Shown here: one piece after another, positions 1-7,514 of the stretch | Position numbering within the stretch: position 1 is the stretch's first letter | Layout of the letters: every line of letters starts with the position of its first letter | From: Lachnoclostridium sp. UBA3320 | Lineage (GTDB): Bacteria > Bacillota > Clostridia > Lachnospirales > Lachnospiraceae | Length of the DNA: 15,507 nt | Assembly: GCA_002361175.1 (NCBI GenBank) | Contig: DESG01000019.1 | Span: 1 to 15,507 of the forward strand | Direction of reading: 5' to 3' | Made by a program: the position numbers and the translations under genes | Notes under the pieces: generated by a model | Seen by the model: only the letters and a program-made list of their open reading frames with translations | The model's database searches: none | Told to the model about the DNA's origin: nothing

Positions 1-19
1 CAAAAGTTGTAAAGTGGTG
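1..19. repeat. Left copy of a 19-bp exact direct repeat
   Basis: The first 19 bases of the window are identical to 1220-1238, in the same orientation. This copy lies in the visible end of the acyltransferase-3 gene. It contains the right arm of the palindrome seen at the other copy; any left arm would be outside the window. The true repeat may extend further left, so 19 bp is a minimum length. Confidence 0.8.
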
Positions 20-230
20 TAAAAACTAATACAAACTGTAATAATTTTCTTTCAACATCTTTCCAGTCACTATTATCTTTTGTTAAATACCCTGTTATAA
101 AAAAGAACAGTGGCATATGAAAGCTAAAAATATATGAAGAGATATAATCCTCATAAGAAACAAGATGCCCTAAAATAACCAGAATAATTCCTATGCCCTT
201 AGCAATGTCAATCACACTATTCCTCTGCAT
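1..230 (-). CDS. Acyltransferase family 3 membrane protein, N-terminal part (runs off left edge)
   Basis: About 76 codons are visible from the ATG at 230-228. The start reads MQRNSVIDIAKGIGIILVIL, then GH, and about 20 residues later FSFHMPLFFFITGYL. This is the classic opening of the acyltransferase-3 (OafA/NodX-like, PF01757) family: a short basic N-terminus, a first membrane helix ending in Gly-His, and the second-helix FxxHMPLFFFxxGY motif. Such proteins transfer acyl, often acetyl, groups to sugars at the membrane, so this is probably a polysaccharide O-acyltransferase. The start overlaps the upstream SDR gene by 14 nt and has an AGAGG Shine-Dalgarno 7 nt away; an alternative ATG at 236-234 sits too close to it. 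The normal protein has over 300 residues, so nearly all of it is outside. The last visible residues coincide with a 19-bp repeat, so the gene may be broken there. Family call is firm; intactness is unknown. Confidence 0.8.
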   Translation of the reverse strand, partial: MQRNSVIDIAKGIGIILVILGHLVSYEDYISSYIFSFHMPLFFFITGYLTKDNSDWKDVERKLLQFVLVFTPLYNF

Positions 231-1158
231 TTTCATACCTCTTCCTATTATTTTTTACCCAGTCTACAGTTTCCTTAATTCCCTCTTCAAATGAATATTC
301 TGGTATAAATCCTGTATCTTTTGTAAGATTAGAAATATCTGCCTCTAAATGCATCACTTGGTTAGGGTAATAATCTATTTCCCCTATACCAATTTCAATT
401 TTAGGGTCAATGGCATCACGAATTGCATATATGTAATCTCTAAGCAGTCTTGTTTTCCCTGTTCCAAAGCAATAAATAGCTCCGTCTTTTCCTTTTTCGG
501 CTACTAAGCGAAACGCTTTTGCTGCATCTTTGCTATAAATGTAGTCCCATACTTGTTCGCCTTTCGTGTATTTGGAATGTTCACCATGTAGCATTTTAAG
601 TATTCCACTCATAACCATAGTATATTTTCCATCATATGGACCATATAAGCTTAAAATACGACACCATTCATGTCGAATGCCCAGTTTTTCACATTCTAGC
701 CTACTCATTCTTCCAGCATCTAACTTGGCAATACCATATCCATTATCTGGATTGCATGGCATATATGGATGTAATACTCCTTCTACATGTCCAAATTCAC
801 TTTGGCTACCTGCTCCTATAAAAACAGTACAGCCTAATGCATGCGCTACATGGACAGCATCTATTATATACAAAATATTTGCTGCCTGAAGTTTTAAATT
901 CTGTCTGCTTTCTCCATAAGTTCCATTCCATGCAAAATGATAGAATACATCAAAATCATGTGGTAGCTTTTCTATTAATGTTTCTAACTTATCTATATTA
1001 CATTCAACAATTTTCACAAGTGAATTATCAGGAATAGAACTTAACCGTTTAGAATTTATTCTACAAACAGCGGTAACTTCTATTCCTTTGTCTATAAGCT
1101 CATAAATTAAAGAAATCCCTACCGCACCTGTTGGTCCAGTAATTATCGCCTTTTTCAT
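217..1158 (-). CDS. NAD(P)-dependent sugar epimerase/reductase (extended SDR), intact copy
   Basis: 313 residues, the usual length for an extended short-chain dehydrogenase/reductase acting on nucleotide sugars. The N-terminus carries the Rossmann dinucleotide motif ITGPTGAVG (Gly8, Gly11, Gly14). An active-site serine lies in GAGSQSEFG (about 115-123), and the catalytic YxxxK is Tyr141-Lys145. In this CDP-sugar operon it is most likely the reductase or epimerase that finishes the sugar: either a 4-keto reductase like RfbJ/RfbS (abequose or paratose), or a side-chain ketone reductase like YerF of yersiniose synthesis. Sequence alone does not separate these. The start has only a weak, distant AGGA about 13 nt upstream. 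The gene lies 52 nt after a decayed paralogue and overlaps the acyltransferase start by 14 nt. Family is certain, substrate is inferred. Confidence 0.85.
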   Translation of the reverse strand: MKKAIITGPTGAVGISLIYELIDKGIEVTAVCRINSKRLSSIPDNSLVKIVECNIDKLETLIEKLPHDFDVFYHFAWNGTYGESRQNLKLQAANILYIIDAVHVAHALGCTVFIGAGSQSEFGHVEGVLHPYMPCNPDNGYGIAKLDAGRMSRLECEKLGIRHEWCRILSLYGPYDGKYTMVMSGILKMLHGEHSKYTKGEQVWDYIYSKDAAKAFRLVAEKGKDGAIYCFGTGKTRLLRDYIYAIRDAIDPKIEIGIGEIDYYPNQVMHLEADISNLTKDTGFIPEYSFEEGIKETVDWVKNNRKRYENAEE

Positions 1159-1200
1159 AAAAAATTAAATTCCTTTCATAAAATATATGTTTCTACCATA

Positions 1201-1238
1201 CACTTAACTTTTAAATGCCCAAAAGTTGTAAAGTGGTG
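1201..1238. repeat. Imperfect palindrome containing the right copy of the 19-bp direct repeat
   Basis: Bases 1201-1212 pair with 1221-1235 as 7 bp (AACTTTT/AAAAGTT) and 5 bp (CACTT/AAGTG) separated by a 3-nt bulge (GTA), with an 8-nt loop. Bases 1220-1238 repeat 1-19 exactly. The element overlaps the last codons and stop of the SDR pseudogene. There is no T-run following the stem in the direction of transcription, so it is a poor intrinsic terminator. A bulged hairpin at a repeat boundary could be a remnant of a mobile-element end or of a duplicated intergenic segment; neither is proven. Confidence 0.6.
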
Positions 1239-2021
1239 AATGTTTCTAAAATAGCCTTAATTCCATCTGCAAAACCTGTCTCTGCTCTCCATCCAGTATC
1301 TTTTTCAATTTCAGAAACATCTGCACATAAATACATAACCTGTTTTTTACTATATGGTATTACCCCAAAAGCCAATTTTTGATTAGGTGATACAATATCT
1401 CTTATAATTCTAATATAGTCAGCTAAAGGTTTTGCTTCACCAATTCCAAGAACATAAGTTTTTCCATCAATACCTTTATCACCAATTAAATAAAATGCTC
1501 TTGCTGCATCACCACTATAAAGTTAATCCCACATTTGCCCACCTTTTGTAAACTGCGGAATTTTTCCATTTTGTAATTTGTTAATTGCAGACATAACCAT
1601 GCTTTGCGCATAATCATTAGGTCCATAAACACTTAAAATTCTAACCCAATTATGTTCCAAGCCAATTTGATGTGCATACTCACGTGTCATTTGACCAGCA
1701 CATAACTTGGCATAACCATATCTCATTTCAGGGAACGTTTGTGTATCAGGTCTAAGTTTCCCTCCAAATCTTCCATATTCTGCTTGAGACCTAGCACCAA
1801 TAAATTTTTTGTAGCCAAAACGCTTTGCAACACCAACTGCATCTAAAGCATATTTAACATTTTTGTTTTGAAGATACATATCATTTCGTCCAATGCCTGA
1901 TGATCCCATCCATGCAATTGGAATCCACTCTTGTAATTACTAAAATTTCTACATTTTCTTATATTAAATGTTTTATAATCACTGTTCCAATTGCACCAGT
2001 GATTATTGCTCTCTTCATCAT
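1211..2021 (-). pseudogene. Decayed NAD-dependent sugar epimerase/reductase (SDR) paralogue
   Basis: The start ATG at 2021 has a GGAGA Shine-Dalgarno. Translation begins MMKRAIITGAIGTV, which resembles the intact downstream copy (MKKAIITGPTGAVG) but lacks about three residues in the glycine loop. An in-frame TAA follows at 1961-1959. The same frame then continues ENVEILVITRVDSN, and near 1911-1921 jumps to another frame at AWMGSSGIGRNDMYLQ. Compared with the intact paralogue (residues about 37-75), some 39 codons are missing there. The second frame runs through YGYAKL (the YxxxK site) to a TAA at 1525-1523 in GGQMWD-stop-LYSGDAA, where the paralogue has Tyr, and then on to 1211. GARSQ for GAGSQ and EMRYGYAKL look like further decay. 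It directly follows the ThDP gene, so it was probably the original reductase partner. A functional product is very unlikely. Confidence 0.9.
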
Positions 2022-2035
2022 ATTATCTTCTCCAT

Positions 2036-3832
2036 TCAGTAATGTATTTTTTCAAATTCATCTCTATCTAAAAATGGTGCCATATCATCTAAAGAAGGAG
2101 AAATAATTTTTCCATCTGGCAACATTTTAGACGAAGATTTTGGTGCAAAATTTTGTGTAGGATCTACGATCGCTTCACAAATACAAGGACCTTTACAATT
2201 CAATACTTTTTTTAGAACTTCTTCACAGTTTTTTTCGCTATCTAATGTAAAATATTTAACTCCAAAAGCATCTGCCAATTTTTCAAAATTTGGAAAACTT
2301 AATCCACTTGTTTTATCAATACCAATATATGGCGGTTTAAATAAACTGCTCTGCGTTTGACGTATGGAATGATAACCATTATTATTAATAAGAATTATCT
2401 TAATATTCAGTTTATTATATGACACTGTAGCCAATTCCTGAATATTCATCATAAAGCTTCCATCTCCATCAATGCAAATTGTTCTTTTACTATTGTCAGC
2501 TACCGCAACACCAACTGCAGCAGGAAATCCATATCCCATAGCAGCACAACCAGAATTTGTAAACATTCTTTGTCCTTGTTTAATTTTTGCAGTTTGAAAT
2601 GTAATCACACACGCACTACCATTTCCACAGATGATCCTATCATCTTTTTGCAATTGTTCAAAAAGCTTATCTATGAAAATATATGGATTAATCAAACCGC
2701 CATCCGTTCTGTGATAATCTTTTTGTACAACTGGGAACCTTTTTACAAGATTATGACACCATTTAAGCCATTTTTCATGTTTATTTTCTGGTATATATTC
2801 TTCAATGAGAAATGCATTGATTAATTCTTTTACATCCACATTAATAGGCATATCTATATGAATCGTAGGTTTAATCAACTCTTTAGGATCGATATCAACT
2901 ATAATCTTATACGCATTTTTAGCAAAATCATAATGATTATAACCAATCATACGAATGTTTAATCTACAACCTAGGCTTAATAAAAGGTCGCAATTCTGCA
3001 CAGCAAAGTTACCTGGTCTTGTGCCAACAGTTCCTGGCATACCTACAAAGTATGGACTGTTAAAAGGAACTGTATCATTTGCATTCCAAGCTGTAACGAC
3101 TGGAATACAAAGTTTATCCAACAATTTAAGAAACTCTTTTTCTGCTCCAGAGAGTCTTATTCCTGTCCCTGCTAAAATAAGTGGTGCTTTTGATTTCTTA
3201 ATTTTTGTAAATATATTTTTGACTATAGTTGCTTTAAGTTCTGGTATTCTCCAGGGCTTTTCTTCCATAGCATTAAAATGTATTAGATCATCTGTATCAA
3301 TCATTGCTCCTTGTACATCCAAAGGAATATCAAGCCATACAGGACCTCCTCTTCCATTCAAAGCTATAAACAGAGCTTTTTCCAAGTGATATGCTACTTC
3401 TTTCGGATTTGTCAGCATTATCGCATATTTTGTCATATTGCTAACTGAATGAACAATGTCAAATTCCTGATCACCTAGTTGGCGTAAACCAAGTTCTTGA
3501 CATGACCAAATTGTTGTTTCTCTCTTTACTTGTCCAGATAATACAAACATTGGAATAGAATCAAGCCAGCCTCCCATAACACCAGTAATTGTATTTGTTC
3601 CTCCTGGTCCGCTTGTTACACAAACTGCTGCTAATTTTCCAGTTATTCTTGTATATCCCTCAGCTGCAATCGCACAAGCCTGCTCATGATGATTAAATGT
3701 ACAATGAAGTCCTTTTTGATGACCAAGTGCATCGTTTAAATGCATCGCTCCTCCACCTGTAACCATAAAACAATCACTAATTCCATGTTGTACTAAAAAT
3801 TCTGAAATATATTTAGCTATCTTGACTTTCAT
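2036..3832 (-). CDS. ThDP-dependent acetolactate-synthase-like enzyme, candidate YerE-type sugar acyl-adding enzyme
   Basis: 598 residues with the three-domain layout of the acetolactate synthase/pyruvate decarboxylase family. The N-terminal pyrimidine-binding domain (about 1-170) has the catalytic Glu50 in FNHHEQACAIAAEGY and the SGPGGTN loop (74-80). A central domain spans about 190-350. The C-terminal pyrophosphate domain has the Mg-ThDP motif from GDG (456-458) to Asn-Asn (484-485). Family members decarboxylate pyruvate and pass the two-carbon unit to a carbonyl acceptor. Generic annotation would say acetolactate synthase large subunit, but there is no small subunit and the gene follows rfbFGH, aldolase and HAD genes. 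In Yersinia, YerE (same family) adds an acetyl branch to C4 of CDP-4-keto-3,6-dideoxyglucose, so a YerE-like role is inferred. The start directly abuts the HAD stop, with GGGAGGG inside the HAD end, implying translational coupling. Confidence 0.85.
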   Translation of the reverse strand: MKVKIAKYISEFLVQHGISDCFMVTGGGAMHLNDALGHQKGLHCTFNHHEQACAIAAEGYTRITGKLAAVCVTSGPGGTNTITGVMGGWLDSIPMFVLSGQVKRETTIWSCQELGLRQLGDQEFDIVHSVSNMTKYAIMLTNPKEVAYHLEKALFIALNGRGGPVWLDIPLDVQGAMIDTDDLIHFNAMEEKPWRIPELKATIVKNIFTKIKKSKAPLILAGTGIRLSGAEKEFLKLLDKLCIPVVTAWNANDTVPFNSPYFVGMPGTVGTRPGNFAVQNCDLLLSLGCRLNIRMIGYNHYDFAKNAYKIIVDIDPKELIKPTIHIDMPINVDVKELINAFLIEEYIPENKHEKWLKWCHNLVKRFPVVQKDYHRTDGGLINPYIFIDKLFEQLQKDDRIICGNGSACVITFQTAKIKQGQRMFTNSGCAAMGYGFPAAVGVAVADNSKRTICIDGDGSFMMNIQELATVSYNKLNIKIILINNNGYHSIRQTQSSLFKPPYIGIDKTSGLSFPNFEKLADAFGVKYFTLDSEKNCEEVLKKVLNCKGPCICEAIVDPTQNFAPKSSSKMLPDGKIISPSLDDMAPFLDRDEFEKIHY

Positions 3833-4501
3833 TTACTTTTCCCTCCCTACAAGTAGATTAATCAATTCTGCTGTATTTTTAGCTATTCCAATATTTGGAA
3901 ATTTATTTACATCTTTTTTATTCTTAAATCCAAATCCATATGTCACACCAATAAAATTTATTCCTATCTCTTGTGCTCCTAACGCATCATTATCACTATC
4001 TCCAATCATAACAGCATCAGAATAATCTACAGTTCCTGCATCAATTAATGCTTTCTTTATGATATCCTTCTTTTTCATTTTATTTTCATGATCAGCACCA
4101 TACATAATATTGGTATACTTATCAAAACCAAAATGTGTTAAAATTGTTGTTGCATAATCCTGACGTTTATATGTCGCTATCGTAGGTTTTATATCATTGT
4201 CAAGCAATGCTTGAAACACATCGTAAATCCCAGCATATGGTTTTGCTTTTAATAAATCAACTTCTTTATATTGATTACGAAAAATAGTAGCTATCTCTTG
4301 TAAAATTGGTCCTTCTAAATTATATATATTTGCAAACGAATCTTGAATAGGTGGTCCTATAAAAGTGTGAAGCTTTTCTTCATCTAAAGGAGTAAGTCCC
4401 ATTTTTTTTATTGTATATCTAATTGATGCTAATACTCCTTCTGATGTATCAAGTAATGTTCCATCCAAATCAAATACTACAACCTTAAATTGATGCTCCA
4501 T
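3833..4501 (-). CDS. HAD-superfamily phosphatase (phosphoglycolate-phosphatase-like)
   Basis: 222 residues from the ATG at 4501, chosen because GGAGG lies 6 nt upstream; a longer reading from 4522 has no such site. Motif I is VVVFDLDGTLLDT (nucleophile Asp11, acid/base Asp13). A helical cap of subfamily I type spans about 16-85, motif II Thr110 lies in TIATYK, and motif IV is MIGDSDND (Asp168, Asp172). Length and motifs match the PGP/PMPase-type HAD-IA phosphatases, which dephosphorylate small phosphorylated metabolites. It overlaps the aldolase gene by 17 nt and its stop abuts the ThDP start, so it is tightly coupled to both. This suggests removal of phosphate from an intermediate in the same branch, or damage control of a side product. 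Family is certain, substrate is unknown. Confidence 0.88.
   Translation of the reverse strand: MEHQFKVVVFDLDGTLLDTSEGVLASIRYTIKKMGLTPLDEEKLHTFIGPPIQDSFANIYNLEGPILQEIATIFRNQYKEVDLLKAKPYAGIYDVFQALLDNDIKPTIATYKRQDYATTILTHFGFDKYTNIMYGADHENKMKKKDIIKKALIDAGTVDYSDAVMIGDSDNDALGAQEIGINFIGVTYGFGFKNKKDVNKFPNIGIAKNTAELINLLVGREK
3841..3847 (-). promoter_or_regulatory. Shine-Dalgarno of the ThDP gene, inside the HAD gene end
   Basis: GGGAGGG on the minus strand lies 8 nt before the ATG, with the HAD stop codon in the spacer immediately adjacent to the start. This fixes the ThDP start at 3832 and suggests termination-reinitiation coupling of the two proteins. Confidence 0.75.
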
Positions 4502-6104
4502 TAATATCCTCCACTGCATCATATGCAGAATATGTAATAAAATTAATTATCATATCATTACGTAACTCTGAAATTCGTTTTTTCATATGATAATTTAAAT
4601 GAAAAGCTTCTTTTTTAACAAAATAATATTCCATAGATGGATTACAATAATTATCTTCTTTATCAGAGTAACCATCAAATCCAACACAATTAACTTCTTT
4701 CATATCTATTTCTTTCAAAATTTTCAAAAGCATTAAGAATGAATTATCAATAATTTTCTCATTAGTTTCAAGTAAAGGTGCACGATTTACTACGAAATCA
4801 AACTTACCATTTCTACATTCAACATTCGATGTCGCCAAAGTTTTTATTTTTGTATTTTTCAATGTAAGAATCATATCATGATACCTTTTTCCATTAGAAA
4901 TAAAAACACAATCAATTAAAATATCTTGAGGAATATAATTTATTGAAATAATATATGGATTATTCTCATATATAAATTTTTTTACTTCTTTTATTTGTAA
5001 ATGAACATTTTTACCTGGTCCCACAATAAGAAATTTTCGTCCCTCTATTTCCTTCCGAAAAGCTTCTATGCTTTTCTTTTCAGGTATATAATTTTTAACA
5101 TAATAGTCATAAATTTGTTCTGCTATAAATTTATCATAAAGAAGTTTTTTATCCTCTGGTTCAATCATAGCAAGTAATTTATCTAATTTTGCTATTGAAA
5201 GATTCTGTTTTTTCTGAAAATAAGTCAAATAATTTGGATGACAATTATTTTTACTGCAAAGATAAAAAAATGTTTTATATCCCCATGGTGCCTTTGAGTA
5301 AAAAATTTTCACTGACTCTTCAATCGCCTCAAGCATTGCATCTATATTGTAATTTTTCCCATACTTATTATTTAAACGCATTCCAAGCAATTCCAATGGA
5401 GCATTACCAGCACTTTTACCCATTCCATATAAAGTTCCATCAACAACAATATCATGTTTGCTATCTTTTCCAATAAATGCAAGTGAATTCGCATACCCCA
5501 ATTGGAAATTATTATGAGCATGAAATCCAATTTTAATTTCAGGAAGCACATTGTCATCAAGTATTTGATAATAATGAAGTAAATCTTCTGGATGAAGAAG
5601 ACCATATGTATCAACCATGGAAACTGCATAAGGTTTTACATCATTAACAAGTTTCGTCAATTCAAACAATTCTTTATCGTTATATGTAGTAATAGATACA
5701 AGTTGGGAAAATACCTTATATCCAAGTGACTTAACTTGACGACAAAATTCCATTGCCTCATGCATTAAATGTTTTTTAAAAATAACACGAATACCATCTA
5801 AACAACTTTCATTACAAGGCGATAAATTTTCAATTGCACATGTTCCGTAATCAATCATGCCGACAATCATTGTATTTTTTTTATCCAACCCGCCAAAAAT
5901 AATATCCACACAAGTTGTAGTAGGCATGATACTACGTTCAGTATCAAAAGGGCGTCTTTCATCTAAAAAGCCTATTTCTATAATATTAACACCAGAATCG
6001 ACCAATCTTTCAAAAATACTAATTAAATTTTCGTTTCCAAACCTCCAGTCATTTACATACCCGCCATCGCGCAAAGTACAATCTAATAGTTCAATATTAT
6101 TCAT
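4485..6104 (-). CDS. HMGL-like (DmpG-type) aldolase with an unrecognised C-terminal domain
   Basis: 539 residues. The first ~290 form an HMG-CoA-lyase-like TIM barrel: metal-ligand and substrate motif LLDCTLRDGG (Asp8, Arg12, Asp13), a barrel strand NIIEIGFLDER (40-50), metal-binding HxH in IGFHAHNN (His195, His197), and GMGKSAGNAPLE (227-238). Relatives cleave or form C-C bonds next to pyruvate, for example 4-hydroxy-2-oxovalerate aldolase. DmpG-type enzymes are about 340 residues and work with an acetaldehyde dehydrogenase; none is seen here. After a linker, a second domain (about 355-535) starts with FLIVGPGKNVHLQ, alternates predicted strands and helices, and contains VNCVGFDGYS. It looks Rossmann-like but I do not recognise it. 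The gene begins 18 nt after rfbH, with GAGGAG upstream. A sugar-branch or 2-oxoacid role is inferred; catabolic valerate chemistry is unlikely here. Confidence 0.8.
   Translation of the reverse strand: MNNIELLDCTLRDGGYVNDWRFGNENLISIFERLVDSGVNIIEIGFLDERRPFDTERSIMPTTTCVDIIFGGLDKKNTMIVGMIDYGTCAIENLSPCNESCLDGIRVIFKKHLMHEAMEFCRQVKSLGYKVFSQLVSITTYNDKELFELTKLVNDVKPYAVSMVDTYGLLHPEDLLHYYQILDDNVLPEIKIGFHAHNNFQLGYANSLAFIGKDSKHDIVVDGTLYGMGKSAGNAPLELLGMRLNNKYGKNYNIDAMLEAIEESVKIFYSKAPWGYKTFFYLCSKNNCHPNYLTYFQKKQNLSIAKLDKLLAMIEPEDKKLLYDKFIAEQIYDYYVKNYIPEKKSIEAFRKEIEGRKFLIVGPGKNVHLQIKEVKKFIYENNPYIISINYIPQDILIDCVFISNGKRYHDMILTLKNTKIKTLATSNVECRNGKFDFVVNRAPLLETNEKIIDNSFLMLLKILKEIDMKEVNCVGFDGYSDKEDNYCNPSMEYYFVKKEAFHLNYHMKKRISELRNDMIINFITYSAYDAVEDINGASI
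4508..4512 (-). promoter_or_regulatory. Shine-Dalgarno that sets the HAD phosphatase start
   Basis: GGAGG on the minus strand, 6 nt upstream of the ATG at 4501, lies inside the 3' end of the aldolase gene. It favours the MEHQFKVVVFDLDG start over the upstream ATG at 4522. Confidence 0.75.
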
Positions 6105-6122
6105 ACCTTTCTTCTCCTCTAC

Positions 6123-7466
6123 CTATTGATTCAAGGCCTCAATAATAATTTTAGCCATATAATCAATCATTTTGTCTGTCATTCCTGGATAAACGCCAAC
6201 CCAAAACGTATTGTTCATAATGAAGTTCGTTACATCTAACGACCCAGCTACTCGATAGGCATCAGTTCTGCGAATCTGGTCAAAACATGGATGTTTGATA
6301 AGATTGCCACTGAATAACAAACGTGTCTGCACATTATGGTCTTCAATATACTGGGTTATTTGATTACGATTCAGACCAATACCTGGTTGCACAGAAATCA
6401 GGAAACCAAACCAAGAAGGTTGGCTATTATCTGCAGGTTCTGGCAAAATAATTTTATCCTGAACACATTCTAGTGATTTATGCAGTCTGTTCCAGTTATG
6501 ACGACGATATTTAATAAACATTGGGAATTTTTTCAGTTGTTCTACACCTATTGCTGCCTGTAGATCTGTAATTTTCAAGTTGTACCCAAAATGACTGTAA
6601 ACATATTTATGATCATATCCCTGTGGTAACTCACCATATTGCCCATCAAAACGATGCCCACAAAAATTATCATGGCCAGAAGCACAAATACAGTCGCGTC
6701 CCCAATCCCGATAAGAAAGGATCAGTTGATGTAACTCAGAATTGTTTGTATAAACACATCCACCTTCACCCATTGTCATATGATGTGGAGGATAGAAAGA
6801 ACTTGTACCAATATCGCCCCATGTACCAGAAAATCTCGTTTCACCATCTATAGTATACTGAGTACCAAGGGCATCACAATTATCTTCTATAAGCCATAAA
6901 TTATGTCTATCGCAAAAATCTTTTACTGTTTTTAAATCAAATGGGTTTCCAAGTGTATGTGCAATCATAACTGCTTTAGTTTTTTCGCTCAGGGCATCTT
7001 CTAATTTAGTAACATCAATATTATACTGAGGTACAGTAACATCAACGAATACAGGTACAGCACCATATTGAATAATAGGTGTAACAGTAGTCGGAAAACT
7101 ACACGCAACTGTAATAACCTCATCACCACGCTTAATCTGACGTTCACCAAGTTCAGGGGCAGTCAAAATAGTAAATGCAATTAAGTTAGCAGAAGAGCCA
7201 CTATTGACAAGATGTGCATATTTAATGCCAATCCACTCTGCAAATTTTTTCTCAAATTCATCTGCGAAAAATCCTGTAGTAAGCCAAAAATCAAGCATAG
7301 CATCTGTTAAATTGCACATCTCTTTTTCATCAAATACACGTGAAGCATAACTAATTCGGTCTCCTGGTCGAAATATATTTTTCTTTTCTTTAAAATCATG
7401 ATAATATTCAGTAACCAAAGCCTTAATTTGAGCACGTGCTTCTGCTTCATTATTCCAATTCTGCAT
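6123..7466 (-). CDS. rfbH: CDP-4-dehydro-6-deoxyglucose 3-dehydrase (E1, RfbH/AscC)
   Basis: 447 residues, the expected size. This is a PMP- and [2Fe-2S]-dependent dehydrase that removes the C3 hydroxyl of CDP-4-keto-6-deoxyglucose on the way to 3,6-dideoxyhexoses. It has an aspartate-aminotransferase fold, but the usual PLP lysine is replaced: SSFYPPHHMTMGEGG has His228-His229 in that place, the hallmark that separates E1 from sugar aminotransferases. The iron-sulfur cysteines are visible: Cys197 in IEDNCDALG, then Cys259, Cys261 and Cys269 in DCICASGHDNFC (C-x-C-x7-C). The cofactor-ring Asp195 is also present. GGAGG lies 7 nt before the start. The partner reductase (RfbI/AscD) is not in this window. 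G+C is higher than in the flanks (27 of 60 at 6241-6300 and at 6661-6720). Identification is very secure. Confidence 0.95.
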   Translation of the reverse strand: MQNWNNEAEARAQIKALVTEYYHDFKEKKNIFRPGDRISYASRVFDEKEMCNLTDAMLDFWLTTGFFADEFEKKFAEWIGIKYAHLVNSGSSANLIAFTILTAPELGERQIKRGDEVITVACSFPTTVTPIIQYGAVPVFVDVTVPQYNIDVTKLEDALSEKTKAVMIAHTLGNPFDLKTVKDFCDRHNLWLIEDNCDALGTQYTIDGETRFSGTWGDIGTSSFYPPHHMTMGEGGCVYTNNSELHQLILSYRDWGRDCICASGHDNFCGHRFDGQYGELPQGYDHKYVYSHFGYNLKITDLQAAIGVEQLKKFPMFIKYRRHNWNRLHKSLECVQDKIILPEPADNSQPSWFGFLISVQPGIGLNRNQITQYIEDHNVQTRLLFSGNLIKHPCFDQIRRTDAYRVAGSLDVTNFIMNNTFWVGVYPGMTDKMIDYMAKIIIEALNQ

Positions 7467-7493
7467 TATTTTTCCTCCATTAAATTGTTCTTT

Positions 7494-7514
7494 AATCTAT
7501 TTTCAATCTATTTT
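7494..7514. repeat. Short tandem repeat in the rfbG-rfbH gap
   Basis: AATCTATTTT occurs at 7494-7503 and 7505-7514, an 11-base period, in the 46-nt gap between rfbG and rfbH and running into the rfbG stop codon. It is probably a slippage duplication of no known function. Confidence 0.55.

Noticed and set aside
1201..1235. Hairpin as an intrinsic terminator for the ThDP transcript
   Set aside because: The stem is A/T-rich and bulged, and no T-run follows it on the transcribed strand.
1523..1909. Stand-alone 128-residue SDR-like protein
   Set aside because: It is the middle of the decayed SDR: recognisable SDR sequence continues on both sides past the frameshift and the stop, and it lacks the nucleotide-binding N-terminus.
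2955..3389. 144-codon plus-strand open frame opposite the ThDP gene, and other plus-strand frames (for example 566-889, 9513-9863)
   Set aside because: They lie entirely opposite well-supported genes, show no recognisable domain and have low-complexity compositions expected of antisense shadows.
2036..3832. Housekeeping acetolactate synthase for branched-chain amino acids
   Set aside because: There is no regulatory subunit or ilv/leu gene nearby; every neighbour is a polysaccharide gene, so a sugar-specific role is more likely, though not proven.
5372..5629. Minus-strand frame inside the aldolase gene
   Set aside because: It is an alternate frame of a gene with clear motifs in the main frame, and shows no motif of its own.
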